64,000 bases of DNA from positions 558,001-622,000 of the forward strand of contig NZ_VRMG01000005.1 of assembly GCF_008040105.1 (NCBI RefSeq). The letters are read 5' to 3'. Positions within the stretch are counted from its first letter, which is position 1. Each line of letters starts with the position of its first letter. Positions 1 to 8,150 of the stretch are shown here, piece by piece. The position numbers and the translations under genes were made by a program. This DNA comes from Lacisediminihabitans profunda. GTDB lineage: Bacteria; Actinomycetota; Actinomycetes; Actinomycetales; Microbacteriaceae. Below the pieces are notes generated by a model. The model saw nothing but the letters and a program-made list of their open reading frames with translations, had not been told where the DNA came from and searched no databases.

Positions 1-1
1 G

Positions 2-376
2 TACGGCGGCACCGCCGGCGTCGTCACTCTCGAGGACCTCGTGGAGGAGCTGGTGGGTGAGGTGTCAGACGAACACGACCGCACCCGCGCGGGCGTCGTG
101 CGATCCCGGGACTGGCTCACCTTCCCCGGAATCCTTCGTCCGGACGAGCTGCTGGAGCGCGCGGATGTCGTGGTGCCGGAGGACGGCCCGTACGAGACCG
201 TCGGTGGCTTCATCATGAGCGAGCTCGGGCGACTCCCGCTGGTCGGCGACGTCGTGGCGATCGAGGGCGGGGAATTCCGGGTGGAGCGGATGGACGGCCG
301 TCGCATCGACCGGGTGCGGTACACCCCCACCGCTGTCGACGACGACGGTGCGGCCGAGGGCGGTGTCCGAGCATGA
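2..376 (+). CDS. CNNM/CorC-family CBS membrane protein, C-terminal part (5' end outside window)
   Basis: This is the 3' end of a hemolysin-like CNNM/CorC (UPF0053) protein; the frame is open from base 2. The first visible residues (GGTAGVVTLEDLVEELVGE) are the end of a second CBS domain with the family's T-x-E-D-x-x-E-E-x-x-G-E signature. The remaining ~85 residues are the CorC/HlyC C-terminal domain (GGFIMSELGRLP, GDVV). Its stop overlaps the next start as ATGA, so the two related genes are translationally coupled. Relatives are implicated in divalent cation (Mg/Co) efflux or homeostasis at the cytoplasmic membrane. The substrate here is not shown by the sequence. Confidence 0.85.
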   Translation, partial: YGGTAGVVTLEDLVEELVGEVSDEHDRTRAGVVRSRDWLTFPGILRPDELLERADVVVPEDGPYETVGGFIMSELGRLPLVGDVVAIEGGEFRVERMDGRRIDRVRYTPTAVDDDGAAEGGVRA

Positions 377-1413
377 GCGATTGGGCAGGACTCGCCTGGC
401 TGGCCGTGCTGCTGCTGGTCAACGCCTTCTTCGTCGGCGCGGAGTTCTCGGTGATCTCCGCCAGGCGGTCGCAGATCGAACCGCGCGCCGAGGCGGGCAG
501 TCGTGCCGCGAAGTCGACCCTGTACGCGATGGAACACGCCACCCTCATGCTCGCCACCAGCCAGCTCGGTATCACCGTGTGCTCGCTGCTCATCCTCAAC
601 GTGTCAGAACCGGCGATCCACCACCTCCTCGAGGCACCGCTCGGGCTCACCGGCTGGCCGGAGGAGGTGATCGGCACCATCGGTTTCGTCATCGCGCTCA
701 TTCTCGTGTCGTTCCTGCACGTGGTATTCGGCGAGATGGTGCCCAAGAACCTCTCCTTCTCGGTTCCGGACCGCGCCGCCCTCCTCCTCGCGCCGCCGCT
801 CGTGTTCCTGTCCATGGTGTTCCGGCCGATCATCTCCGGGCTCAACCACACCGCGAACGGATTCCTCCGGCTGTTCAGGGTCGAACCGAAGAACGAGGCG
901 AACAGTGCCTTCACCGTGGATGAGGTGGCGAACATCGTCGCCCAGTCCACCAAGGAGGGCGTGCTCACCGACAGCATCGGAGCGCTCAACGCGGCCTTCG
1001 AGTTCAGCACCAAGAAGGTGAAGGACATCGCGGTCGGAATGCCGGATCTCGTGAGCCTCTCGGAGGCGGCGACACCGAAGGAGGTGGAGCGCGCGGTGGC
1101 CCGCAGCGGATTCTCTCGCTACGTGCTCGTCAATGACGAGGGCGAACCCACGGGCTACCTGCACCTCAAGGACGTGCTCGACCTGGAGGACCCGGTGGAG
1201 TTCACCGAGCCGGTGCCGCCCAAGCGCATCCGCCAGCTCATCTCCATCTTCCGCGGAACGGATCTCGAGGACGCCCTCGCGGCCATGCGCCGCTCGGGGG
1301 TGCACCTCGCCCGGGTGTTCGACGAGACCGGGGCCACCCGCGGCGTGCTGTTCCTCGAGGACATCATCGAGGAGCTGGTCGGAGAGGTGCAGGACGCGAC
1401 TCGGCGCCGCTAG
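373..1413 (+). CDS. CNNM-domain (DUF21) CBS-pair membrane protein lacking the CorC C-terminal domain
   Basis: A 346-residue paralogue of the preceding gene. The N-terminal ~200 residues form the DUF21/CNNM membrane domain with several hydrophobic helices (start WAGLAWLAVLLLVNAFFVGAEF; conserved GE-M-PKN at about residue 120). Two CBS motifs follow, ending in GVLFLEDIIEELVGE, and the protein stops 7 residues later. It therefore lacks the CorC/HlyC domain present in its partner. The ATGA overlap and shared family suggest the two act together, perhaps as a heteromer, in cation transport. That partnership is inference. The gene is followed by a large inverted repeat. Confidence 0.85.
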   Translation: MSDWAGLAWLAVLLLVNAFFVGAEFSVISARRSQIEPRAEAGSRAAKSTLYAMEHATLMLATSQLGITVCSLLILNVSEPAIHHLLEAPLGLTGWPEEVIGTIGFVIALILVSFLHVVFGEMVPKNLSFSVPDRAALLLAPPLVFLSMVFRPIISGLNHTANGFLRLFRVEPKNEANSAFTVDEVANIVAQSTKEGVLTDSIGALNAAFEFSTKKVKDIAVGMPDLVSLSEAATPKEVERAVARSGFSRYVLVNDEGEPTGYLHLKDVLDLEDPVEFTEPVPPKRIRQLISIFRGTDLEDALAAMRRSGVHLARVFDETGATRGVLFLEDIIEELVGEVQDATRRR

Positions 1414-1437
1414 CTCCTCGCCTCTTCGTCTCTCTGA

Positions 1438-1514
1438 GGGTCTGGGGCTCCGTGCCAAGGGTCGGGGTTCGGCGGGCATCTTTGGGCGGACCCTTGGCTC
1501 GGAGACCCAGACCC
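1438..1514. repeat. 26-bp near-perfect inverted repeat between convergent genes
   Basis: The left arm 1438-1463 (starts GGGTCTGGGGCTCC) and right arm 1489-1514 are complementary except for 2 positions, with a 25-nt loop. It sits between two convergent stops (1413 and 1548). It may act as a bidirectional terminator, although no T-tract follows, or be a remnant of a palindromic mobile repeat. Confidence 0.6.
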
Positions 1515-1547
1515 GACCCCACGCCCTGGTGGGTTGGGGGGTGAGGG

Positions 1548-2636
1548 TCAGACGGCAGGCCACTTGGCGCGGAGGTACTGGGCCGGCCAGTAGTCGAGCT
1601 CGACACCCAGCTCGTGCGCGGCGCGCAGCACGAAGTGCGGATCCCGCATGATCGCGCGGCCGAGCATCACGGCGTCCGCCTTTCCGGAGGAGACGATCTC
1701 CTCGGCCTGGTGGGCGTCGGTGATCAGTCCGACCGCGTTCACCTCCACGCTCGAGGCGTGCTTGACGAAGTCGGCGAGGGGCACCTGGTAGCCGGGTTCG
1801 AGGGGGATGGTGACGCCGGAGACGAGCCCGCCGCTCGACACGTCGAAGAGGTCGGCGCCGGCATCCCTCGCCCAACCCGCGACCGTGGCGACCTGCTCCT
1901 TGTCGAGACCGCCCTCGGCGTAGTCGGTGGCGGAGAATCGCACGAACAGGGGAGCCCGGTCACCGGCCTCCGCGCGAACGGCGCGCACCACCTCGAGCAG
2001 GAGCCGCGCCCGGTTCTCCAGGCTTCCGCCGTACTCGTCGGTGCGCAGGTTCGACAGCGGGGAGAGGAACTGGTGCAGCAGGTAGCCGTGCGCCGCGTGC
2101 ACCTCCAGCACGTCGAATCCGGCTTCGAGGGAGCGTCTGGCCGCCGTGGTGAAGTCGGCGACGACCTGTGCGATGCCGGACGCATCGAGCGCCACCGGGG
2201 TCGCGTAGCCCGCGAAGGCGACGGCGGACGGCGCGACGGTCGGCCACCCGCCGTCATCGACGGCCACGCTGCCATGCTGTGCAGCCCATGGCCGTCGGGT
2301 GGACGCCTTGCGCCCCGCGTGGGCGAGCTGGATGCCGGCGGCGGCGTCCTGCGAGTGGATGAACGCGACGATCCGGGCCCACGCGTCGCGCTGCTCGTCG
2401 GTGTAGATGCCGGTGTCCTGCGGCGAGATGCGGCCGGCGGCGCTCACGGCGGTCGCCTCCGTCATGACGAGGCCGGCGCCGCCCTTCGCGAATCCTCCGA
2501 GGTGCACGAGATGCCAGTCGGTGGGAACTCCGTCCTCCTTCTCCACCGAGTACTCACACATGGGGGACACCCAGAGGCGGTTGCGGAAGGTGACGGAGCG
2601 GATGCTGTACGGAGTGAAGATCGCGGGAGTGGGCAC
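1548..2636 (-). CDS. NADH:flavin oxidoreductase, Old Yellow Enzyme family (YqjM-like)
   Basis: A 362-residue FMN-dependent ene-reductase of the Old Yellow Enzyme superfamily, in the YqjM/thermophilic-like subgroup. Visible signatures are the early MCEY (the redox-tuning Cys of YqjM), QLAHAGRKAS near residue 100, the substrate-binding EVHAAHGYLLHQFLSPLSN, RTDEYGGSLENR, and the phosphate-binding VMLGRAIMRDP near the end. Members reduce activated C=C bonds of enones, nitro compounds or maleimides with NAD(P)H. The physiological substrate is unknown. It starts with GTG three bases after the stop of the upstream HAD gene on the same strand, so the two are likely co-transcribed. Confidence 0.9.
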   Translation of the reverse strand: MPTPAIFTPYSIRSVTFRNRLWVSPMCEYSVEKEDGVPTDWHLVHLGGFAKGGAGLVMTEATAVSAAGRISPQDTGIYTDEQRDAWARIVAFIHSQDAAAGIQLAHAGRKASTRRPWAAQHGSVAVDDGGWPTVAPSAVAFAGYATPVALDASGIAQVVADFTTAARRSLEAGFDVLEVHAAHGYLLHQFLSPLSNLRTDEYGGSLENRARLLLEVVRAVRAEAGDRAPLFVRFSATDYAEGGLDKEQVATVAGWARDAGADLFDVSSGGLVSGVTIPLEPGYQVPLADFVKHASSVEVNAVGLITDAHQAEEIVSSGKADAVMLGRAIMRDPHFVLRAAHELGVELDYWPAQYLRAKWPAV

Positions 2637-2639
2637 GGC

Positions 2640-3260
2640 CTACCTGACTGAGAGGGATTCGAGAAACGTCCGCAGTTCGGCGGCACCGATGAAGTGGTGC
2701 CCGGTGATGCCGAGCGCCTCGGCGCCGTCCACATTGACCTGCTTGTTATCTATGAAGACCATTTGCTGGGGAGTTATTCCGAGCTCGCGGGCCACCTCGA
2801 GGTAGATCTCGGGGTTCGGCTTGATGGTGGAAAGCTCGGCGCTGATGAACATCCGCTCGAAGAAGCGGGCCATCGGGGAGAACCGGAAAGGGCTCGCGAA
2901 GTCGAAGCCCGCGTTCGACAGCAGCGCGACGCGGGTGCCGCCGTCGTGCAGGTCGGCGATCACCTCGAAGGTCGCCGGGTTGACGCTCAGCCAGCCCGTG
3001 AAGTCGGCCACCCACAGTTCGTGGATGGTCGCCTCCGACCACTCCACCCCCAGGTCCGATGCCACGAGCCTCCAGTAGTCGCGAATGCTCGTCCTGCCCT
3101 GGTCGAGCCCGTCGCGGTGCTCCCAGTACGGCGGCCAGAACGCCTCGTCCGACACGCCGGCCACCGCGAGCAGGTCGGCCCGATCGCGCTCGCTCGGGCT
3201 GTGCGAGATGACCTCGCCGTAGTCGAAGACCACCACGCGGTCTCGGATCGTCAGTGCCAT
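2640..3260 (-). CDS. HAD-superfamily hydrolase (YihX-like)
   Basis: A 206-residue haloacid-dehalogenase-type phosphatase. Motif I is VFDYGEV: the nucleophilic Asp is present, but the usual second Asp is Gly, as in the YihX/sugar-phosphatase branch (FDLGNV). Motif II is LLSNAG, motif III is the Lys of IKPNPEIY, and motif IV is VFIDNKQVNVDGAEALG. The ATG at 3260 is chosen because it follows a good AGAGGAG ribosome site and sits directly before the conserved VVFDYG; an in-frame extension to 3404 has no support. The substrate is unknown. It is followed by the OYE gene in an apparent two-gene operon. Confidence 0.85.
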   Translation of the reverse strand: MALTIRDRVVVFDYGEVISHSPSERDRADLLAVAGVSDEAFWPPYWEHRDGLDQGRTSIRDYWRLVASDLGVEWSEATIHELWVADFTGWLSVNPATFEVIADLHDGGTRVALLSNAGFDFASPFRFSPMARFFERMFISAELSTIKPNPEIYLEVARELGITPQQMVFIDNKQVNVDGAEALGITGHHFIGAAELRTFLESLSVR

Positions 3261-3287
3261 AGCGCTCCTCTTGTTCGCCATCCAAAC

Positions 3288-3293
3288 TATCGT
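3288..3293 (+). promoter_or_regulatory. Leaderless -10 box for nnrD
   Basis: TATCGT, 7 nt before the ATG at 3301. No Shine-Dalgarno sequence lies between, which fits a leaderless transcript. Confidence 0.4.
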
Positions 3294-3300
3294 GAGACCC

Positions 3301-4122
3301 ATGAGTACCTTCACCGACTGGACGCCGGAAGACGCTCGCGAGCACATTGCGATGCCGCGGGCCCAGGACGACAAGTACTCGCGGGGCGTGCTCGGCGTGA
3401 TCACCGGGTCCGACGCCTACCCCGGCGCGGCCGTGCTCGGGGTGGAGGCGGCGCTGCGCACCGGAGTGGGGATGGTGCGCTACCTCGGCGACGACCGGCC
3501 GACCCAGCTCGTGCTGCAGCGCCGACCGGAGGCCGTCACCGCGCCCGGCCGGGTGCAGGCCTGGCTGCTCGGCTCGGGGATGGATGCCGCCCAGCGCGAC
3601 GAGGCGACGTCGCGGCGGCTGGCGGCCGCGCTCGCCGACGGCCTCCCCACGGTGATCGACGCCGGTGGCCTCGACCTGATCGGTCGGGCCTCCGGACCCG
3701 TCCTGATCACGCCGCACTTCGGCGAGCTCGCGCGGGTGGTCGGCGCGACGAAGGACCAGGTGGCCTCGAACCCGGCCGCGTGGGCGGTCAGGGCCGCCGA
3801 GGAGCTCGGCGTCACCGTGTTGCTCAAGGGCCACCAGACCTTCGTCGCCGCACCGGATGGCACGCGGATCGTCGCCTCCAGCGCGCCGCCCTGGCTCGCC
3901 ACGGCGGGCGCCGGCGACGCGCTCGGCGGCATTCTCGGCGCTCTTGTCGCGACCCACTCGGCCGAAGTCGCCGCCGACCCGGGCGCACTGGCCAGGCTCG
4001 CGGCCACCGCGGCGGTGATCCACGGGCTCGCGGCCGGCCGTGCGAGCGCGGGCGGTCCCCTCGTCGTGCTGGATGTCGCCGCGGCCGTGCCGCGGGTGAT
4101 CGCCGACCTCGTGCGGCGGTGA
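3301..4122 (+). CDS. nnrD: ADP-dependent (S)-NAD(P)H-hydrate dehydratase
   Basis: A 273-residue ribokinase-fold enzyme of the YjeF C-terminal/NnrD family that dehydrates damaged NADHX/NADPHX back to NAD(P)H using ADP. Typical elements are RGVLGVITGSDAYPGAAVLG near residue 35, VIDAGGLDL, ITPHFGELARV, LLKGHQTFVAAPDG and the catalytic nucleotide-binding ATAGAGDALGGILGAL near residue 200, where the Asp is the base. The N-terminal epimerase domain found in fused homologues is absent. The ATG at 3301 is preferred over an upstream in-frame start because a -10-like TATCGT lies 7 nt upstream. The gene stands alone, facing away from the HAD gene. Confidence 0.92.
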   Translation: MSTFTDWTPEDAREHIAMPRAQDDKYSRGVLGVITGSDAYPGAAVLGVEAALRTGVGMVRYLGDDRPTQLVLQRRPEAVTAPGRVQAWLLGSGMDAAQRDEATSRRLAAALADGLPTVIDAGGLDLIGRASGPVLITPHFGELARVVGATKDQVASNPAAWAVRAAEELGVTVLLKGHQTFVAAPDGTRIVASSAPPWLATAGAGDALGGILGALVATHSAEVAADPGALARLAATAAVIHGLAAGRASAGGPLVVLDVAAAVPRVIADLVRR

Positions 4123-4157
4123 GGATGACCGGGACGCCGCGGGCGAGAATCGCACGA

Positions 4158-4163
4158 TACGCT
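4158..4163 (+). promoter_or_regulatory. Leaderless -10 box for the GT87-like gene
   Basis: TACGCT, 8 nt before the ATG at 4172; no ribosome site between. Confidence 0.3.
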
Positions 4164-4171
4164 GGGCAGTC

Positions 4172-5569
4172 ATGAGCTCCGCGGCACACTCCAGGTCGGA
4201 CTGGGCGTCTTCCGTTCGCGAGATCACGTCGAGCCGCATCCTGCTCTGGATCGCGTTCGTGCTCGTGCACCTCTGGCTCGGCCTCGTCAACCTGAACGGG
4301 CCGGGCCTGCCCCTCGGCGACGTGAGCTACGTCTACAAGTTCTGGACCGACCAGGCCATCGTCTCCCACTACTGGGTCGGCATCGACGGCTCCTGGGTCT
4401 ATCCGATAGTCGCGCTCGTGCCCATGCTGATGGCGCGCGCCTTCGGGCCCGAGCTCTACTCGAGCACCTGGCTCAGCCTCGTGATGGTGCTCGACGCCGT
4501 CGCCCTCGCGTTCATCGTCGGCTGGGGCAGGCAGCGGCGCCACGTCGACGTCGGCTGGTGGTGGGTGCTGTTCCTGCTGCTGCTCGGCCCCATCGCCCTC
4601 GGCCGCATCGACTCGATCACCGTGCCGCTCGCCATCGTGGGCGTGCTCCAGGTGGCGAAGCGGCCGGGTGCGGCCGCGGCGCTGCTCACGATCGCCACCT
4701 GGATCAAGGTCTGGCCGGCCGCGTTGCTCGCGGCGATCGTCATCGCGGTCAGGTCCCGGCTGCGCGTGGTCGCGGTGAGCGTGGCCACGAGTGTCGCCAT
4801 CGTCCTGGCCGCCCTCGCCCTCGGCGCAGGATCCAACGTGTTCAGCTTCGTCGGACAGCAGACCGCCCGGGGCCTGCAGGTCGAGGCGCCGGTCTCCACG
4901 ATCTGGCTCTGGGCGGGCTGGGCGCATGTGCCGAACGTCTACGTCTACTATGACCGGGCCCTGCTCACCTGGCAGGTGCGCGGGCCGGGGGTCTCCACCG
5001 CAAGCGGGCTGATGACCCCGCTGCTCGCCCTCGTGCTGGTCGGGGTCGTCATCGTGGCGGTGCTCGCCGTGCGCCGAGGGGCCCGCGCCCTCGAGGTGCT
5101 CCCCGCCCTCTCCCTCGCGTTCGTCTGTGCGTGCATCGCAGTGAACAAGGTCGGCTCGCCGCAGTACATCACCTGGCTCGCCGTTCCCGTCATCCTCGGC
5201 CTCGTCACCCGCCGGGAGGGGCACGGCCGCTCGTTCCGGATTCCCGCGACAGTGGTGCTCGTGCTCGCCGTGCTCACCCAGGCGATCTACCCCTACCTGT
5301 ACGGCTACCTGATAGGCCTCAACGCCGTCATGCTCCTGGTGTTGAGCGCGCGCAACCTGCTCGTCTTCGTGCTGTTGGGCTGGTCGGTCGTGGCCGTCTG
5401 GCGCGCGCCCGGACTGACGGACGAGCAGTGGTTCACCGGCTCGGCCTCCGAGGCGGCCCTGCCGCGCGCGACCTGGCCCTTCCCGGCCGGCGGGAAGCGC
5501 GCCGATGGTCACCGTACGGCCGAGGGTGACACGCTGGACCCGGAGACCCTGACCGACCGAACACCCTGA
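4172..5569 (+). CDS. Polytopic membrane protein, GT87/DUF2029-like glycosyltransferase
   Basis: A 465-residue integral membrane protein with about 10-12 hydrophobic segments. An early luminal loop contains LPLGDVSYVYKFW; in GT-C/GT87 mannosyltransferases an acidic residue at this place is catalytic. Further along are LGPIALGRIDS, TWIKVWPA (the K-x-W-P motif common in GT87 members) and GSPQYITWLA. GT87 enzymes use polyprenyl-phosphate sugars to extend lipoglycans (PimE is one example). Assignment to the GT-C type is by topology and motifs, and donor and acceptor are unknown. The last ~50 residues are cytoplasmic and end within a 17-bp tandem duplication. Confidence 0.7.
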   Translation: MSSAAHSRSDWASSVREITSSRILLWIAFVLVHLWLGLVNLNGPGLPLGDVSYVYKFWTDQAIVSHYWVGIDGSWVYPIVALVPMLMARAFGPELYSSTWLSLVMVLDAVALAFIVGWGRQRRHVDVGWWWVLFLLLLGPIALGRIDSITVPLAIVGVLQVAKRPGAAAALLTIATWIKVWPAALLAAIVIAVRSRLRVVAVSVATSVAIVLAALALGAGSNVFSFVGQQTARGLQVEAPVSTIWLWAGWAHVPNVYVYYDRALLTWQVRGPGVSTASGLMTPLLALVLVGVVIVAVLAVRRGARALEVLPALSLAFVCACIAVNKVGSPQYITWLAVPVILGLVTRREGHGRSFRIPATVVLVLAVLTQAIYPYLYGYLIGLNAVMLLVLSARNLLVFVLLGWSVVAVWRAPGLTDEQWFTGSASEAALPRATWPFPAGGKRADGHRTAEGDTLDPETLTDRTP

Positions 5570-5579
5570 CCGACCGAAC
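5546..5579 (+). repeat. 17-bp tandem duplication spanning a stop codon
   Basis: ACCCTGACCGACCGAAC occurs twice with no gap (5546-5562, 5563-5579). The second copy supplies the TGA stop of the GT87-like gene in a different frame from the first. Confidence 0.8.
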
Positions 5580-5604
5580 AACCAAAACGAACGAGGGAGT
5601 TACC

Positions 5605-5919
5605 GTGCTTGTGGCATTTTCGATTGCGCCGAGCGGCGGCGCGGAGGGCGACTCTGTGCACGATGCGGTCGCCGCGGCGGTCCGCGTGGTGCGCGAGTCC
5701 GGCCTGCCCAACCACACCGACGCGATGTTCACGACGATCGAGGGGGAGTGGGACGAGGTGTTCGACGTGATCAGGCGTGCGACGGATGCCGTCGGCGCGT
5801 TCGGCACGAGGGTGTCGCTCGTGTTGAAGGCGGACATCCGCCCCGGGCACACGGGGGAGCTCACCGGCAAGGTCGAGCGCCTGGAGCGCGCGATCGAGGC
5901 GGCAGAGCGCGCGGACTGA
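5605..5919 (+). CDS. MTH1187/YkoF-type thiamine-binding protein
   Basis: A 104-residue small ferredoxin-fold protein of the MTH1187/YqgV (DUF77) thiamine-binding group. It shows the canonical N-terminal strand VAFSIAPSG, the acidic substrate loop (GLPNHTDAMFTTIEGEWDEV) and a C-terminal strand and helix (RVSLVLKADIRPG). Homologues bind thiamine or related pyrimidines and often accompany thiamine transport, but no thiamine genes adjoin here. The GTG start follows a GAGGGA ribosome site by 8 nt. Confidence 0.75.
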   Translation: MLVAFSIAPSGGAEGDSVHDAVAAAVRVVRESGLPNHTDAMFTTIEGEWDEVFDVIRRATDAVGAFGTRVSLVLKADIRPGHTGELTGKVERLERAIEAAERAD

Positions 5920-5963
5920 TCGTCGGACGCGCAGCGGGCAACGACGGTCCCGGCGGCGGCCCG

Positions 5964-5986
5964 TATACTGGAGAACGTAGGTTCTC
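5964..5986 (+). promoter_or_regulatory. Promoter -10 and palindromic operator of the TetR gene
   Basis: A TATACT -10 box (5964-5969) is immediately followed by the perfect palindrome GAGAAC-GTAG-GTTCTC (5971-5986), which covers the expected transcription start. It lies 20 bp before the TetR start, which is the classic layout for autorepression. Confidence 0.6.
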
Positions 5987-6006
5987 TGCGGTGGATGGGA
6001 GCAGCG

Positions 6007-6576
6007 ATGGATGACGACAAAGCCCGGGAGCTCGCCCTCGAGGCTGCCGAGCGCCTCTTCACGGCGCGGGGCATCCAGACGGTGGGAATGGACGACCTGC
6101 GTAACGAGGCGGGCATCTCGCTCAAGCGGATCTATGGCCTGTTCCCGTCGAAAGACGCCATCGTGGAGCAGGTGCTCGTGCGGCTCAACCGGTCCTGGAT
6201 GCAGGGCGTTATCGAGTTCGGCGAGCGGGTGGACTCCCCGCGGGACAAGCTGCTCGCGGTCTTCGACTTCCTCGAGGACCGCTTCCGCCAGGGCGACTAC
6301 CGCGGCTGCGTGTTCATCAACGCGTTCGGCGAACTCGGGCCGACCGCCCCGCTCGTGGCGGAGGTAGTCCGGCGGCACAAGGCCGACTTCCAGGGCTATG
6401 TGTCCGGGCTCGTCGAGTCTTCCGGCGCCCCGGCATCCCTCGCCCCCCAGCTCGTGTTGCTCGCCGAGGGAGCCCAGAGCACCGCCGGCATCTTCGGCGA
6501 CCCCGTCGCGGCCGGCCAGGCCCGCGCCGCGGCCGCAACACTCATCGACGCCGCCCTCGTCGGGGCGCGAGCCTGA
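6007..6576 (+). CDS. TetR/AcrR-family transcriptional regulator
   Basis: A 189-residue repressor. The N-terminal helix-turn-helix (ALEAAERLFTARGIQTVGMD, then EAGISLKRIYGLFPSKDAI, residues ~10-55) is typical TetR_N. The C-terminal ligand domain contains DYRGCVFINAFGELG, a pattern seen in TetR proteins with a C-terminal Cys-containing pocket. The ATG at 6007 is chosen for its GGGAG site 5 nt upstream; an in-frame ATG lies at 5995. It is preceded by its own probable palindromic operator and followed 154 bp later by an MFS exporter, a plausible target. The ligand is unknown. Confidence 0.85.
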   Translation: MDDDKARELALEAAERLFTARGIQTVGMDDLRNEAGISLKRIYGLFPSKDAIVEQVLVRLNRSWMQGVIEFGERVDSPRDKLLAVFDFLEDRFRQGDYRGCVFINAFGELGPTAPLVAEVVRRHKADFQGYVSGLVESSGAPASLAPQLVLLAEGAQSTAGIFGDPVAAGQARAAAATLIDAALVGARA

Positions 6577-6730
6577 TTGGTCACGCCACCAGCCGTCGCG
6601 GCGTGACGGTGTCGCGTTCTAGAGTGGTAACGGGCCGTCGCGCACGGCACCGTCGCCGATAGGCACCCCCCCCGTTGCTCGATGAAGAGCCGCCCAGCCA
6701 GCTTCCTCGAGTTCAGAACGGTTCCGCCCC

Positions 6731-7963
6731 ATGCCAGCACTCTCCCCGGCCCGCGTGCGGCTCGCGCTGCTCGCCCTCGCCCTCGGCGGTTTCGCCATCG
6801 GCTCGACCGAGTTCGTGGCGATGGGCCTGCTGCCCAATCTGGCCCACGATCTGCTCCCCGGTCTCTACGCGCACTCCCGCGAGGCGGCAGACGCGCAGGC
6901 CGGCTGGCTCGTGTCCGCCTATGCCCTCGGGGTGGTGGTGGGCGCGCCCACCATCGCCGTGGCGGCCGCGCGCTTCCCGCGCAAGCAGCTCCTGCTCGTG
7001 CTCGTGGCGGCCTTCACGGTGGGCACTGTCGCCTCGGCCCTGCTTCCGAGTTTCGGCCTCGTGCTCGCCGCGCGTTTTCTCGCGGGCCTGCCGCACGGCG
7101 CGTACTTCGGCGTCGCGGCTCTCGTCGCCGCATCCCTCATGGGGCCGGGCAAGCGCGGCAAGGGAGTCGCGATAGTGCTCTCCGGTCTCACCATCGCCAA
7201 CATCGTCGGCGTGCCGTCCATCACCTACCTCGGCCAGGTCACCAACTGGCGGATCGCCTACCTCGCCGTCGCGCTCATCTTCGCGCTCACCTTCGTGGCG
7301 ATCGCCTTCCTGGTGCCCTTCCAGCCGGGGGATGCCGGGGCGACCGTGCGCCGCGAGCTGAAGGCGTTCGGACGGCTGCAGGTGTGGCTCGCGCTGCTGA
7401 TCGGCGCCGTCGGCTTCGGCGGATTCTTCGCCGTGTACACCTACATCTCGCCCATGGTGACGGAGGTCGCCCGGCTCGGGGCGATCGTCGTGCCCCTCGT
7501 GCTCGTCGTCGTGGGGGTCGGAATGACGATCGGCAACCTGATCGGGGGCTGGAGCGCCGACCGAAACGTGATGGGCTCGATCTTCGCCTACTTCGGCGTG
7601 TTCGTCGTGGCCCTCACCGGGCTGGCGCTCACGGCGAACACGGTGGCCGGGCTGCTCGCGTTCACCTTCCTCGTCGGCTTCGGCGCTGCGGCACTGTCAC
7701 CCGCCATCCAGACCAGGCTGATGGATGTCGCCGGCGACAGCCAGACGCTCGCGGCGGCCGTCAACCACGCGGCCCTCAACCTCGGGAACAGCCTCGGCGC
7801 GTTCCTGGGCGGTGTCGCCATCGGTGCGGGTCTCGGCTACCTCTCGCCGAGCTGGATCGGCCTGCTGTTGTGCGTGCCCGGTCTGGGCCTCGCGATCGCG
7901 AGCCTGCTCCTGCAGCGGCGGCGCGGCCGCGGGCAGCTCGGCGAGGCCCCGGCGCTCGCCTGA
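6731..7963 (+). CDS. MFS transporter, DHA1/AraJ-like
   Basis: A 410-residue 12-helix major facilitator. It shows the N-terminal GGFAIGSTEFVAMGLLPNLA motif typical of AraJ/YdhP-like drug:H+ antiporters, VSAYALGVVVGAP in helix 2, FLAGLPHGAYFGVAA in helix 4, and a central loop near residue 200 with a second bundle start (LIGAVGFGGFFAVYTYISP). It probably exports a sugar or drug; the substrate is unknown. It lies downstream of the TetR gene on the same strand and is followed by a long perfect hairpin that may end its transcript. Confidence 0.88.
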   Translation: MPALSPARVRLALLALALGGFAIGSTEFVAMGLLPNLAHDLLPGLYAHSREAADAQAGWLVSAYALGVVVGAPTIAVAAARFPRKQLLLVLVAAFTVGTVASALLPSFGLVLAARFLAGLPHGAYFGVAALVAASLMGPGKRGKGVAIVLSGLTIANIVGVPSITYLGQVTNWRIAYLAVALIFALTFVAIAFLVPFQPGDAGATVRRELKAFGRLQVWLALLIGAVGFGGFFAVYTYISPMVTEVARLGAIVVPLVLVVVGVGMTIGNLIGGWSADRNVMGSIFAYFGVFVVALTGLALTANTVAGLLAFTFLVGFGAAALSPAIQTRLMDVAGDSQTLAAAVNHAALNLGNSLGAFLGGVAIGAGLGYLSPSWIGLLLCVPGLGLAIASLLLQRRRGRGQLGEAPALA

Positions 7964-8019
7964 CCTCGGCGCCGCATCCGCTCTTATCCGCCCTGCCTGC
8001 CTCGATCTGCCTCCTGCCT

Positions 8020-8107
8020 CTTCCGAAATCCATGCATTCCTTGCCGGGCATCGGCGTGTCGCCGAGTAACCGTCGGCGCGCCGCGAAGATTGCATGGATT
8101 TCGGAAG
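8020..8107. repeat. 17-bp perfect inverted repeat with nested hairpin
   Basis: Arms 8020-8036 (CTTCCGAAATCCATGCA) and 8091-8107 are perfectly complementary, with a 54-nt loop. The loop itself holds the hairpin TCGGCG-TGT-CGCCGA (8051-8065). It lies between convergent genes (stops 7963 and 8151). It may terminate transcription from both sides or be a MITE-like palindromic repeat. Confidence 0.6.
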
Positions 8108-8150
8108 GGGCGGAACGGGGCGGGAGCGGAAAGGGCCGGGCGGCGGGCCG

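Noticed and set aside
2746-4290. 514-codon minus-strand open frame across HAD and nnrD
   Set aside because: Antisense to nnrD and out of frame with the HAD gene; no recognised domain.
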